The notes beneath the pieces were generated by a model. The model worked only from the letters and a program-made list of their open reading frames with translations, searched no databases and was not told the origin of the DNA. A program made the position numbers and the translations under genes. A stretch of DNA of 64,000 nucleotides. Source: Pseudomonas taiwanensis (GTDB lineage Bacteria > Pseudomonadota > Gammaproteobacteria > Pseudomonadales > Pseudomonadaceae). Location: assembly GCF_013393345.1 (NCBI RefSeq), contig NZ_QJRF01000069.1, positions 186,001-250,000 on the forward strand, given 5' to 3'. Shown one piece after another: positions 35,382 through 45,354 of this stretch; position 1 is the first letter of the stretch; every line of letters begins with the position of its first letter.

Positions 35382-35822
35382 TCAGGCCACTTCGCCGCGA
35401 ATGTACTGCTCCAGATGAAGGATCAGGTCATCCTGCTCGGCCATGGCTTCTTTCACCAGGTCGCCGATGGACAGCAGGCCGACCAGTTCGTCGTCTTCCA
35501 CCACCGGCAGGTGGCGCATGTGCTGCTCGGTCATCAGCGACATGCATTCACGGATGCTCTGCTTCGACGTCACGGTCAGCACCGGCACGGTCATGAACTC
35601 GCGAACTAGCGTCGCCACGGATGAACGCCCTTGCAGCACGCCTTTGCGCGCGTAGTCGCGCTCACTGACGATGCCAACCAGCCGCCCGCCCTCGGTTACC
35701 GGCAAGGCGCCGATATTCTGTTCGTCCATCACCCGCAGCGCTTCGAGCATCGGCGCTTCGACGTCAATGGTGTGAACCTTCTGCCGCGGCTTGGCGCGGA
35801 GCATCTGTGCGACGGTCTTCAT
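35382..35822 (-). CDS. Tandem CBS-domain protein
   Basis: The 146-residue protein consists of two CBS motifs (about 1-65 and 75-140): LEALRVMDEQNIGALPVTEG...LVGIVSERDYARK and SIRECMSLMTEQHMRHLPVV...LVGLLSIGDLVKE, quoted in parts. CBS pairs bind adenine nucleotides and act as energy sensors; stand-alone versions like this one have no known target. It is monocistronic. Confidence 0.9.
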   Translation of the reverse strand: MKTVAQMLRAKPRQKVHTIDVEAPMLEALRVMDEQNIGALPVTEGGRLVGIVSERDYARKGVLQGRSSVATLVREFMTVPVLTVTSKQSIRECMSLMTEQHMRHLPVVEDDELVGLLSIGDLVKEAMAEQDDLILHLEQYIRGEVA

Positions 35823-35939
35823 CTGTAATCCCTCCGGTAGCGTTGGCTGGAAGGCCAGAATGCGCGCGGTCCTGCCCGCCGCGCCAAGAAGGGATTTGCA
35901 TGGTGGCTATTAATAAATTCATTGATGGGCGCTGGCCCC

Positions 35940-36034
35940 TGTAGGAGCGAATTCATTCGCGAAAGGGCGACGTAGCCGCCCTGTAAGTCGGTGACTTCAC
36001 AGGGGCTGCAATCGCGATTGAAATCGCTCCCACA
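35940..36034. repeat. REP-like palindromic element
   Basis: It starts TGTAGGAGCGAATTCATTCG, has inner GGGCGACGTAGCCGCCC and ends AATCGCTCCCACA. It occupies most of the gap between the CBS gene and the oadA terminator; no gene is seen. Confidence 0.7.
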
Positions 36035-36050
36035 GAATTTCCACGCCCAT

Positions 36051-36076
36051 AAAAAAAGGGAGCCTTGCGGCTCCCT
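36051..36076 (-). terminator. Rho-independent terminator of pycA-oadA
   Basis: GGGAGCC (36058-36064) and GGCTCCC (36069-36075) pair around TTGC; read leftwards they are followed by TTTTTTT (36057-36051). Confidence 0.92.
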
Positions 36077-36098
36077 ATGGGGACTATCGCCGGAGCAA

Positions 36099-37904
36099 TC
36101 AGGCGATTTCGATCAGGACTTCGCCCGGGTTCACACGGTCGCCCTTGGCAACGTGGACGGACTTGACGGTGCCGTCGATGGGCGCCTGGACTTCGGTTTC
36201 CATCTTCATGGCTTCGGTGATCAGCACGGCCTGACCGGCTTTCACCTGGTCGCCTTCCTTCACCAGCACATCGACGATGTTGCCCGGCATGGTGGTGCTG
36301 ACATCGCCCGGCGCACTGGCGCTCTTACGCTTGCTGCCGGCACCTGCGACGAACTCGTTGAGCGGCTCGAACACCACCTCTTCCGGCATACCGTCGATGG
36401 ACAGGTAGAAGTGGCGCTTGCCGTCGGTCTTCACGCCGACACCGGTGATGTCGATGCGGTAGCTCTCGCCGTGCACGTCCACCACGAACTCGGTCGGAGT
36501 GCCTTCGCCGCCGACCGGGGCCGCGCCCTTGCCGTTGGGCATGGGCAGCAGTTCTTCCGGCTTCAGGGTGCCGGCGGCACGCTCTTCGAGGAACTTGCGG
36601 CCGATGTCCGGGAACATGGCGAAGGTCAGCACGTCCTCTTCGCACTTGGCGAGGCTGCCGATGTCTTCGCGCAGCTTGTTCAGCTCCGGCTTGAGCAGGT
36701 CGGCCGGACGAACGTCGATGACTTCCTCGTTGCCGATGGCCTGGCGACGCAGTTGCTCGTTGATCTGACCCGGCGCCTTGCCGTAGCGACCTTGCAGGTA
36801 GAGCTTCACCTCGTTGGTGATGGTCTTGTAACGCTCACCGGCCAGCACGTTGAAGAAGGCCTGGGTGCCGACGATCTGCGAGGTCGGGGTGACCAGGGGC
36901 GGGAAGCCGAGGTCCTCGCGAACACGCGGGATTTCCGCCAGCACTTCCGGCATGCGGTTCAGGGCGCCCTGTTCCTTGAGCTGGTTGGCCAGGTTGGAAA
37001 TCATCCCGCCCGGCACCTGGTTCACTTGCACGCGGGTGTCCACGCCAGTGAATTCGCTTTCGAACTGGTGGTACTTCTTGCGCACGGCGTGGAAGTACAT
37101 GCCGATTTCCTGGATCAGTTCCAGGTCCAGGCCGGTGTCGTAGGGTGTGTCGCGCAGGGCGGCGACCATCGACTCGGTGCCCGGGTGGCTGGTGCCCCAA
37201 GCCATGCTGGAGATGGCGGTGTCGATGCGGTCGGCACCGTTTTCCACGGCCTTGAGCTGGCACATGCTGGCTACGCCGGCGGTGTCGTGGGAGTGCACGA
37301 CCACATCCAGCGGCAGCGCCTCTTTCAGCGCCTTCACCAGTTCGCCGGTGGCGTACGGGGTCAGCAGGCCCGCCATGTCCTTGATGGCGATGGAGTCCAC
37401 CCCCATGTCGGCCATCGCCCTGCCCTGGGCAACGAAGGCGTCGATGGTGTGCACGGGGCTGGTGGTGTAGGCGATGGTGCCCTGGGCGTGCTTGCCGGCA
37501 GCCTTCACGGCTTCGATGGAGGTGCGCAGGTTACGCACGTCGTTCATCGCGTCGAAGATGCGGAATACGTCGATGCCATTGACCGCAGCCTTGGCGACGA
37601 AGGCGCGTACCACGTCGTCGCTGTAATGGCGGTAGCCCAGCAGGTTCTGACCGCGCAGGAGCATCTGCAGTCGGGTGTTGGGCAGCGCGGCCTTGAGCTT
37701 GCGCAGGCGCTCCCATGGATCTTCCTTGAGGAAGCGCACGCAGGCGTCGAAGGTGGCGCCGCCCCAGACTTCCAGCGACCAGTAGCCGACCTTGTCGAGC
37801 TTGTCGCAGATCGGAAGCATGTCTTCGGTGCGCATGCGGGTGGCCAGCAGGGACTGGTGCGCATCGCGCAGGATGGTATCGGTGATCGAAATCTTCTTGC
37901 TCAT
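36099..37904 (-). CDS. oadA: Pyruvate carboxylase subunit B (carboxyltransferase + biotin carrier)
   Basis: The 601-residue protein carries a carboxyltransferase domain (ITDTILRDAHQSLLATRMRT at the N-terminus, IAIKDMAGLLTPYATGELVK, DVVVHSHDTAGVASM), a PYC_OADA middle domain, an Ala/Pro linker and a C-terminal biotinyl domain with the biotin-acceptor Lys in ITEAMKMETEV. It transfers CO2 from carboxybiotin to pyruvate to make oxaloacetate. It lies 16 bp after pycA. The name oadA follows usage; with no membrane subunits nearby it is the soluble pyruvate carboxylase rather than a sodium pump. Confidence 0.95.
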   Translation of the reverse strand: MSKKISITDTILRDAHQSLLATRMRTEDMLPICDKLDKVGYWSLEVWGGATFDACVRFLKEDPWERLRKLKAALPNTRLQMLLRGQNLLGYRHYSDDVVRAFVAKAAVNGIDVFRIFDAMNDVRNLRTSIEAVKAAGKHAQGTIAYTTSPVHTIDAFVAQGRAMADMGVDSIAIKDMAGLLTPYATGELVKALKEALPLDVVVHSHDTAGVASMCQLKAVENGADRIDTAISSMAWGTSHPGTESMVAALRDTPYDTGLDLELIQEIGMYFHAVRKKYHQFESEFTGVDTRVQVNQVPGGMISNLANQLKEQGALNRMPEVLAEIPRVREDLGFPPLVTPTSQIVGTQAFFNVLAGERYKTITNEVKLYLQGRYGKAPGQINEQLRRQAIGNEEVIDVRPADLLKPELNKLREDIGSLAKCEEDVLTFAMFPDIGRKFLEERAAGTLKPEELLPMPNGKGAAPVGGEGTPTEFVVDVHGESYRIDITGVGVKTDGKRHFYLSIDGMPEEVVFEPLNEFVAGAGSKRKSASAPGDVSTTMPGNIVDVLVKEGDQVKAGQAVLITEAMKMETEVQAPIDGTVKSVHVAKGDRVNPGEVLIEIA

Positions 37905-37920
37905 GTTCTGAATCCTTCCC

Positions 37921-39336
<1,416 letters not shown>

Positions 39337-39442
39337 GAGTTGTCCCTCGACCAAGTGAACAGGCGAACGGCTGGGCCGGTCGTTGGGTGACCGCAGGTCG
39401 TGTAGCGGTCGCGTCATTACCCTACGCCGCGAGCGGGAATAA

Positions 39443-39464
39443 CCCCAATCAATAATTATTGGGG
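39443..39464. promoter_or_regulatory. Inverted repeat, candidate PycR operator
   Basis: CCCCAAT (39443-39449) and ATTGGGG (39458-39464) face each other across 8 bp in the 186-bp gap between pycA and the LysR gene, close to a TTATAG (39481-39486) that could be a -10 for the LysR gene. LysR proteins bind such dyads; the spacing is as expected. Confidence 0.55.
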
Positions 39465-39522
39465 TATCCATTAGGATGAGCTTATAGTCAGCAACCTTGC
39501 CCACCCCACGAGGCCAAAATCG

Positions 39523-40485
39523 ATGCGCAAGACCCTGCTGCGTATGACGCTGCGCCAGCTCCAGGTATTCCGTGCGGTGTTCGAAAGCCGCTCCTACAGC
39601 CGGGCGGCCGAGGAGATGGCACTGACCCAGCCGGCCGTCAGCCTGCAGATTCGCCAGCTCGAGGAGCTGGTGGGCCAACCGCTGTTCGAGTACGTCGGCA
39701 AGAAGCTCTACGTGACCGACGCCGCCGAGGCGCTGATGCGTGCCAGCAGCGACATCTTCCAGCGCCTGGCCAGCCTCGACATGCAGCTCTCTGACCTGCA
39801 GGGCTCGCTGCAGGGGCAGCTCAACCTGGCGGTGGAATCGAGTGCCAAGTACTTCGTCCCGCACCTGTTCGCCGCCTTCCGCGAACAGCACCCGGACGTC
39901 AGCCTGCACCTGGTGGTGACCAACCGCGCGCAGGTGATCAAGCGCCTCTCCGACAACCGTGACGACCTGGTGATCATGTCCCTGGTGCCCCAGGACATGG
40001 CCCTGGAATTCCTGCCCTTCCTGAACAACCCGATCGTTGCGGTGGCGCCGCCCAGCCACCCGCTGTGCAACGCCGCGAAGCTGACCCTGAAGGATCTGGA
40101 GTCCTACACGCTGCTGGTGCGCGAGGCCGGTTCGGGCACCCGCAAGGCATGCGAGGAGTACTTCCAGCAGAAGCGCGCGCACTTCGCCCAGACCATGGAA
40201 GTGGCCTCGCTGGATGCGCAGAAGGAATGCGTCGTGGCCGATCTCGGCATCGCCCTGATTCCACGCCACGCGGTGAGCCTGGAACTGGCGACCGGGCTGC
40301 TGCGGGAGTTGCCAGTGGAAGAATTGCCGCTGTATCGGAGCTGGTGCGCCGTGCACGCCAAGGGCAAGCGGCTATCGCCGGTCGCCCAGGCGTTTCTGGC
40401 CTTTATCCGCGAAGAACGGGCACAGATCAGTGCACTTTCGCACCGATTTTCCGGCGCGCTGCCTTTGACGACAACAGGTAGTTAG
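39523..40485 (+). CDS. pycR: LysR-family regulator of pyruvate carboxylase
   Basis: The 320-residue protein starts MRKTLLRMTLRQLQVFRAVF (or seven codons later). The winged helix SYSRAAEEMALTQPAVSLQI lies at about 25-45, followed by a LysR substrate-binding domain. It is divergent from pycA-oadA. A LysR gene in this position in P. aeruginosa has been named pycR and linked to persistence in lung infection, as I recall. The last 59 bp overlap the end of a small convergent gene. Confidence 0.88.
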   Translation: MRKTLLRMTLRQLQVFRAVFESRSYSRAAEEMALTQPAVSLQIRQLEELVGQPLFEYVGKKLYVTDAAEALMRASSDIFQRLASLDMQLSDLQGSLQGQLNLAVESSAKYFVPHLFAAFREQHPDVSLHLVVTNRAQVIKRLSDNRDDLVIMSLVPQDMALEFLPFLNNPIVAVAPPSHPLCNAAKLTLKDLESYTLLVREAGSGTRKACEEYFQQKRAHFAQTMEVASLDAQKECVVADLGIALIPRHAVSLELATGLLRELPVEELPLYRSWCAVHAKGKRLSPVAQAFLAFIREERAQISALSHRFSGALPLTTTGS

Positions 40486-40648
40486 CGGCGATCAATTCGG
40501 GATAAGGGTAGTCCGAACACTCCATCTGCAGGCGACGCTGGTCGACGCGGTCTTCAATGGCGCGGCGATACTGCATGCGCCGCTGATCCTCCAGTTTGCG
40601 CCGGGTCTTGCTGTCCAGATGGGCGGATTCATCGTGAAAGCGTTGCAT
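40427..40648 (-). CDS. Small basic protein, possibly PA3496-like
   Basis: The 73-residue product is highly charged and helical (DSKTRRKLEDQRRMQYRRAI) with no membrane segment or Cys pair. GGGAGA lies seven bases before the ATG, which supports translation. It resembles small Pseudomonas proteins I remember under the label PA3496 family, but I am not sure. Its last 59 bp overlap the end of pycR on the opposite strand. Confidence 0.6.
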   Translation of the reverse strand: MQRFHDESAHLDSKTRRKLEDQRRMQYRRAIEDRVDQRRLQMECSDYPYPELIAANYLLSSKAARRKIGAKVH

Positions 40649-40827
40649 GGCATTTCTCCCTGGGCGGGGTTCGGTAGGCGCAGCATCGCCCGCGCCTGTG
40701 ACGCTTTCGCGAAGGCTCGGTGAATCTGTGGTGAAGCGAAGGTTTCAGGCTATCGGCGCAATAGCTGGACAGACCGGCGCGGCGCGACTTTGCTCAGCAA
40801 TTACGGGCAACGTCGCTGGAGGACGCC

Positions 40828-41202
40828 ATGAGCAATGCCGTCGAATTCTTCCAACGCTTTCCGATCCAACGGGTGCGCTCCACCATCCTCGATGATGTAC
40901 TGGCCAGCGAACGCCAACGGCTGGTGCTGCTCTACCTCTGGCAGGACGACTGCCCGCTCTGCGACGTGGCCAAGCACGACCTGCTGCGCACCCAGGAACG
41001 CTGTCAGTGGCCCCAGGTGCGCTGGCTGCATGACGAAGTGGACGAAGACCCGGCGCTGGCACTGCGCTTCGGGCTGCACGGCGTGCCGACCTTCATAGCC
41101 CTCTATCGCGGCCGCCCCCTGGGACGGATCACCAGCTGGCCGGGCAGCGGGCCGTTCATCGAGGCGATAGAGCGGCTCCTGGTACGACAAGGACTGGTCT
41201 GA
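40828..41202 (+). CDS. Thioredoxin-like protein with CPLC motif
   Basis: The 124-residue cytosolic protein has a thioredoxin-fold layout: a strand (LVLLYLWQDD), an active-site-like CPLC (DDCPLCDVAKHDL), and a cis-Pro loop LHGVPTFIALYRG with GR in place of the usual KxG. The CPLC dipeptide is not the classical CGPC. GGAGG lies five bases before the ATG. It may act in thiol-disulfide exchange; partner unknown. It is convergent with the hexR-like gene. Confidence 0.8.
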   Translation: MSNAVEFFQRFPIQRVRSTILDDVLASERQRLVLLYLWQDDCPLCDVAKHDLLRTQERCQWPQVRWLHDEVDEDPALALRFGLHGVPTFIALYRGRPLGRITSWPGSGPFIEAIERLLVRQGLV

Positions 41203-41223
41203 GCGAAGCAGGCTCTGCGCGGC

Positions 41224-42090
41224 TCAGTCCTCCGCGCTCTTCACCGACTTGGGCGACAGCCGGAGGCTGCGCAGGCTTCGCTTCACGCTCTTGAGGTGGT
41301 TCACCAGGGTCGGGCCACGGGCCATGGCGACGCCCATGGCCAGCACGTCGATCACCACCAGATGGGCGATCCGCGAGGTCAGCGGGGTGTAGATTTCGGT
41401 GTCTTCCTGCACGTCGATGGCGAGGTTCACCGTAGCCAAGTCCGCCAGCGGGGTCTGGCTGGGGCACAGGGTGATGAGGGTGGCGCCGGCCTCACGCACC
41501 AGGTTGGCGGTGATCAGCAGGTCCTTGGAGCGGCCCGACTGGGAAATGCAGATGGCCACGTCCGAAGGCTTCAGGGTGACCGCCGACATCGCCTGCATGT
41601 GCGGGTCGGAATAGGCCGCCGCGGTCAGCAGCAGACGGAAGAACTTGTGCTGGGCATCGGCCGCCACCGCACCGGATGCGCCGAAGCCGTAGAACTCCAC
41701 ACGCTGGGCCTGGGCGCAGGCGCCGATAGCACGCTGCAGCGCCTCCGGGTCGAGCCTTTCGCGGACTTCCATCAGGGTGTGCAGGGTGGTGTCGAAGATC
41801 TTCAGGCTGAAGTCCGCGACCGAGTCGTCCTCGTGGATCGCGAACTGGCCGAAGCTGGCACCGGCGGCCAGGCTCTGCGCCAGTTTCAGCTTGAGGTCCT
41901 GGAAGCCGCCGCACCCGATGGCGCGGCAGAAGCGCACAATGGTGGGCTCGCTGACCCCGACACCCTGGGCCAAGTCGGCCATGGAGCTGTGCATGACCGC
42001 AGCGGGATCGAGCAGGACGTGGTCGGCGACTTTCAGTTCCGACTTGCGTAGCAGATGACGCGACTGGGCGATATGTTGCAGCAGGTTCAC
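41224..42090 (-). CDS. HexR-like regulator (RpiR family)
   Basis: The 288-residue protein has an N-terminal RpiR helix-turn-helix (SSMADLAQGVGVSEPTIVRF, about 35-55) and a C-terminal SIS sugar-phosphate domain (FYGFGASGAVAADAQHKFFR and ICISQSGRSKDLLITANLVR). It closely resembles HexR of pseudomonads, which represses glucose catabolism genes and is released by KDPG. I prefer the GTG at 42090 (NLLQHIAQSRHLLRKSELK), where the family normally starts; an ATG at 42138 would add 16 residues. It faces a glucose-6-phosphate dehydrogenase gene across a HexR-type palindrome. The recalled PAO1 genome has a second HexR near its main zwf. Confidence 0.9.
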   Translation of the reverse strand: MNLLQHIAQSRHLLRKSELKVADHVLLDPAAVMHSSMADLAQGVGVSEPTIVRFCRAIGCGGFQDLKLKLAQSLAAGASFGQFAIHEDDSVADFSLKIFDTTLHTLMEVRERLDPEALQRAIGACAQAQRVEFYGFGASGAVAADAQHKFFRLLLTAAAYSDPHMQAMSAVTLKPSDVAICISQSGRSKDLLITANLVREAGATLITLCPSQTPLADLATVNLAIDVQEDTEIYTPLTSRIAHLVVIDVLAMGVAMARGPTLVNHLKSVKRSLRSLRLSPKSVKSAED

Positions 42091-42187
42091 AGGGCAGGCT
42101 CTGTCTGGAATGGGGGTTTTGCCGGTTTCTTCAGTCATGCAACGAGGCGCGACTCGGTTATGATCGGCGGATCAGGCTGTAGTGGCC

Positions 42188-42204
42188 TTGTAGTTATACT
42201 ACAT
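42188..42204. promoter_or_regulatory. HexR-type operator
   Basis: TTGTAGTTATACTACAT contains TGTAGT-TAT-ACTACA, a perfect inverted repeat with 6-bp arms that fits the published HexR pattern TTGTARTWWWAYTACA as I recall it. It lies between the divergent hexR-like and zwf-like genes, about 64 bp before the zwf start. Confidence 0.8.
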
Positions 42205-42267
42205 GAACCGCTTTTCCGCCCACTTGAACCACCTTTTCTCAGCGTGCAAGGAAGGGAGAGCGCATCC

Positions 42268-43710
42268 TTGACCAGCTCCTGCGACATGCTCGTCTTCGGC
42301 GGCACCGGCGATCTCGCGCTGCACAAGCTGCTTCCGGCCCTCTATCACCTGCATCGCGAAGGGCGGCTGCATCCGCAGATGCGCATCCTCGCCCTGGCCC
42401 GCAACACCCTCGATCGTGACGGCTATCGTGCCCTCGCGGAGCGTCGTTGCCGCGCCCAGGTAGCGCGTTCGGACTTCACCGCAGAAGCCTGGCGCGGCTT
42501 CTCAGAGCGCCTCGATTACTTCGCCATGGACGTTTCCCAGAGCGCCGACTTCGTCCGCCTGGCCCGCCACCTCGGACCCGACCCAGGCTGCGGGCGGGTC
42601 TACTACCTGGCCACCGCTCCCGACCTGTTCGAGGACATCGCCGCGCACCTGTCGATCGCCCGGATGGCCACGCCGCAGTCACGCATCGTGCTGGAAAAGC
42701 CCATCGGCCACTCGCTGGAGTCGGCCCAGGCGATCAACGCCGCCATTGGCAAGGTGTTCGACGAATCCCAGGTGTTCCGCATCGATCATTACCTGGGCAA
42801 GGAAACCGTGCAGAACCTCATGGCGCTGCGCTTCGCCAATGGCCTGTTCGAGCCGATCTGGCGCGCCGGGCACATCGACCATGTGCAGATCAGCGTCTGC
42901 GAGACACTCGGCGTGGAGAACCGTGGCGCCTACTACGACCGCTCCGGGGCCATGCGCGACATGGTGCAGAACCACCTTCTGCAGTTGCTCTGCCTGGTGG
43001 CCATGGAGGCGCCGGTACGCTTCGATGCCGAGGCGGTGCGCAACGAGAAGGTGAAGGTACTCGAGGCGCTCAAGCCGATTTCCGGCCAGGACGTGCGCGA
43101 CAAAACCGTGCGCGGCCAGTACAGCGCCGGCAAGATCGGCGGCCAGGAAGTGCCGGCCTATTACTTCGAGAAGAACGTCGACAACGACAGCGATACCGAA
43201 ACCTTCGTCGCCCTGCAGGCGGAGATCGACAACTGGCGCTGGGCCGGCGTGCCCTTTTACCTGCGCACCGGCAAGCGCCTGGCGCGCAAGTACTCGGAGA
43301 TCGTCATCCAGTTCAAGCCGGTACCCCACCGCCTGTTCGCGGACGGCGAGGCCAATCGCCTGCTGATCCGCCTGCAACCGGAAGAGCGCATCAGCCTGCA
43401 ATTGATGGCCAAGACCCCGGGCAAAGGCATGAACCTGGAGCCGGTGGAGCTGGACCTGAACCTGGCCAAGGCCTTCAGCCACCAGCGCCGCTGGGACGCT
43501 TACGAACGCCTGCTGCTGGACGTGATCGAGGGGGACTCGACGCTGTTCATGCGCCGCGACGAAGTGGAAGCCGCCTGGCGCTGGATCAGCCCGATCCTCG
43601 AAGGCTGGCACGAGTACTACCAGAGCCCCCGCCCGTACCCGGCAGGCTCCACGGGGCCGGAACAGGCCCACAGCCTGCTGGAACTGCACGAGCGCGCCTG
43701 GCACGACTGA
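42268..43710 (+). CDS. zwf: Glucose-6-phosphate 1-dehydrogenase
   Basis: The 480-residue enzyme oxidises glucose-6-phosphate to 6-phosphogluconolactone with NADP+ or NAD+, feeding the Entner-Doudoroff pathway. Motifs are LVFGGTGDLALHKLLPALY (nucleotide fold; GGTG instead of the usual GASG), the catalytic FRIDHYLGKE, and FYLRTGKRLARKYSEIVIQF. I chose a TTG at 42268 because GGGAGAG lies seven bases upstream and no good ATG precedes the nucleotide fold. pgl and eda are not adjacent, so this may be a second copy. Control by the HexR-type site is likely. Confidence 0.93.
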   Translation: MTSSCDMLVFGGTGDLALHKLLPALYHLHREGRLHPQMRILALARNTLDRDGYRALAERRCRAQVARSDFTAEAWRGFSERLDYFAMDVSQSADFVRLARHLGPDPGCGRVYYLATAPDLFEDIAAHLSIARMATPQSRIVLEKPIGHSLESAQAINAAIGKVFDESQVFRIDHYLGKETVQNLMALRFANGLFEPIWRAGHIDHVQISVCETLGVENRGAYYDRSGAMRDMVQNHLLQLLCLVAMEAPVRFDAEAVRNEKVKVLEALKPISGQDVRDKTVRGQYSAGKIGGQEVPAYYFEKNVDNDSDTETFVALQAEIDNWRWAGVPFYLRTGKRLARKYSEIVIQFKPVPHRLFADGEANRLLIRLQPEERISLQLMAKTPGKGMNLEPVELDLNLAKAFSHQRRWDAYERLLLDVIEGDSTLFMRRDEVEAAWRWISPILEGWHEYYQSPRPYPAGSTGPEQAHSLLELHERAWHD

Positions 43711-43726
43711 CAGACACCCGTTTCCT

Positions 43727-43811
43727 GTAGGTTGGTCCGAGCGAAGCGAGGCCCAACGTTGCCCGGTCCAACCCCTTCTGTTGGGCTTCGCTACGCTCTG
43801 CACCAACCTAC
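43727..43811. repeat. REP-like palindromic element after zwf
   Basis: Outer arms GTAGGTTGGT and ACCAACCTAC, inner segments GAGCGAAGCGAGGCCCAAC and GTTGGGCTTCGCTACGCTC, lie 17 bp after the zwf stop. It could fold into an 85-nt hairpin. Confidence 0.85.
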
Positions 43812-43913
43812 GATAAGCGACCGACTGCAACGCCATTGCTCCAGAGCAATAACCGCTGCCACCGCCCTCCCTAAAATCGCGCGTCCTTCGCCCCTGCCTC
43901 CGCGAGCCGCGCC

Positions 43914-45239
43914 ATGCACAGCCCCGAACTGCTCTCCCCCGCCGGTACCCTCAAGGCCATGCGCTATGCCTTCGCCTATGGCGCCGACGCCGTCTACGCC
44001 GGCCAGCCACGCTACAGCCTGCGGGTGCGCAACAACGAGTTCGACCATACCAATCTGGCCCTCGGCATCGAGGAAGCCCACGCCGCCGGCAAGCGTTTCT
44101 ACGTGGTGGTGAACATCGCCCCGCACAACGCCAAGCTGCGCACTTTCCTCAAGGACCTGGAGCCGGTCATCGCCATGGGGCCGGATGCGCTGATCATGTC
44201 CGATCCCGGCCTGATCATGCTGGTTCGCGAGCATTTCCCGCAGATGCCCATCCACCTCTCGGTGCAGGCCAACGCGGTGAACTGGGCCAGTGTGAAGTTC
44301 TGGCAGCAGCAGGGCCTCAGCCGGGTGATCCTGTCCCGCGAACTCTCGCTGGAAGAGATCGGCGAAATCCGCCAGCAAGTGCCGGGCATGGAACTGGAGG
44401 TCTTCGTCCACGGCGCCCTGTGCATGGCCTATTCCGGCCGCTGCCTGCTCTCCGGTTATCTCAACCGCCGCGACCCCAACCAGGGCACCTGCACCAATGC
44501 CTGTCGCTGGCAGTACGACGCAAAGCCCGCGCTGGAGGATGAACTGGGCCAGGTGGTCCCCACCCTCGGCTGCGGCCAACCGAGCGACCAGGTGTTCCTG
44601 CTGGAAGAGGCCAATCGCCCGGGCGAACTGATGTCCGCCTGGGAAGACGAACACGGCACCTACATCATGAACTCCAAGGACCTGCGCGCCGTGCACCACG
44701 TGGAGCGCTTGCTGCAGATGGGCGTGCACTCACTGAAGATCGAGGGCCGCACCAAGTCGCACTTCTATGTGGCGCGCACCGCCCAGGCCTATCGCAAGGC
44801 CATCGACGACGCCTGCGCGGGAAGGCCCTTCGACCGCGCGCTGATGGATGACCTCGAATCCCTGGCCAACCGCGGCTACACCGAAGGCTTCCTGCGCCGC
44901 CACGTGCATGACGAGTACCAGAACTACGAACACGGCTACTCCCTCGCCGAACGCCAGCAGTTCGTCGGCGAGCTGACGGGAGTGATGCGTCAGGGCCTCG
45001 CGGAAGTGCGCGTGAAAAACCATTTCGCGGTCGGCGACCGCCTGCAACTCATGACGCCGCAAGGCAATGTGGATTTCAGGCTGGACGCCATGGAAAACCG
45101 CTTCGGCGAGCGCAAGGCGGTGGCGCCGGGTGACGGCCATACCCTGTACCTGCCACTGCCGACAGACCTGCCCCTGGAAAACGCGCTGTTGCTGCGCTGG
45201 TTCAGTACCGGCAATAGCCGCATTGCCGCAAGCGCTTGA
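43914..45239 (+). CDS. trhP: U32-family tRNA U34 hydroxylation protein, TrhP-like
   Basis: The 441-residue protein has the U32 peptidase-like signature VFVHGALCMAYSGRCLLSGY followed by the Cys cluster of LNRRDPNQGTCTNACRWQYD, as in E. coli YegQ/TrhP. The N-terminus (ELLSPAGTLKAMRYAFAYGA) forms a TIM-barrel start. TrhP helps hydroxylate uridine 34 of certain tRNAs with prephenate as a partner; the peptidase name is historical. The length fits TrhP rather than RlhA. It is monocistronic and bounded by palindromes. Confidence 0.88.
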   Translation: MHSPELLSPAGTLKAMRYAFAYGADAVYAGQPRYSLRVRNNEFDHTNLALGIEEAHAAGKRFYVVVNIAPHNAKLRTFLKDLEPVIAMGPDALIMSDPGLIMLVREHFPQMPIHLSVQANAVNWASVKFWQQQGLSRVILSRELSLEEIGEIRQQVPGMELEVFVHGALCMAYSGRCLLSGYLNRRDPNQGTCTNACRWQYDAKPALEDELGQVVPTLGCGQPSDQVFLLEEANRPGELMSAWEDEHGTYIMNSKDLRAVHHVERLLQMGVHSLKIEGRTKSHFYVARTAQAYRKAIDDACAGRPFDRALMDDLESLANRGYTEGFLRRHVHDEYQNYEHGYSLAERQQFVGELTGVMRQGLAEVRVKNHFAVGDRLQLMTPQGNVDFRLDAMENRFGERKAVAPGDGHTLYLPLPTDLPLENALLLRWFSTGNSRIAASA

Positions 45240-45268
45240 TGCCAGGTGGAAATGCTCCATTCGAACCT

Positions 45269-45332
45269 GTAGGAGCGAGCTTGCTCGCGAACCGCGGTGC
45301 CACAAAGCTTCGCGAGCAGAGCTCGCTCCTAC
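45269..45332. repeat. REPIN-type palindrome
   Basis: Arms GTAGGAGCGAGCTTGCTCGCG and CGCGAGCAGAGCTCGCTCC plus TAC, with loop AACCGCGGTGCCACAAAGCTT, lie between the trhP and GGDEF-EAL genes, which are convergent. It is the same family as the pair at 26.4-26.6 kb. Confidence 0.85.
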
Positions 45333-45354
45333 AATGCCCCAGTGCCCCAGTGCC

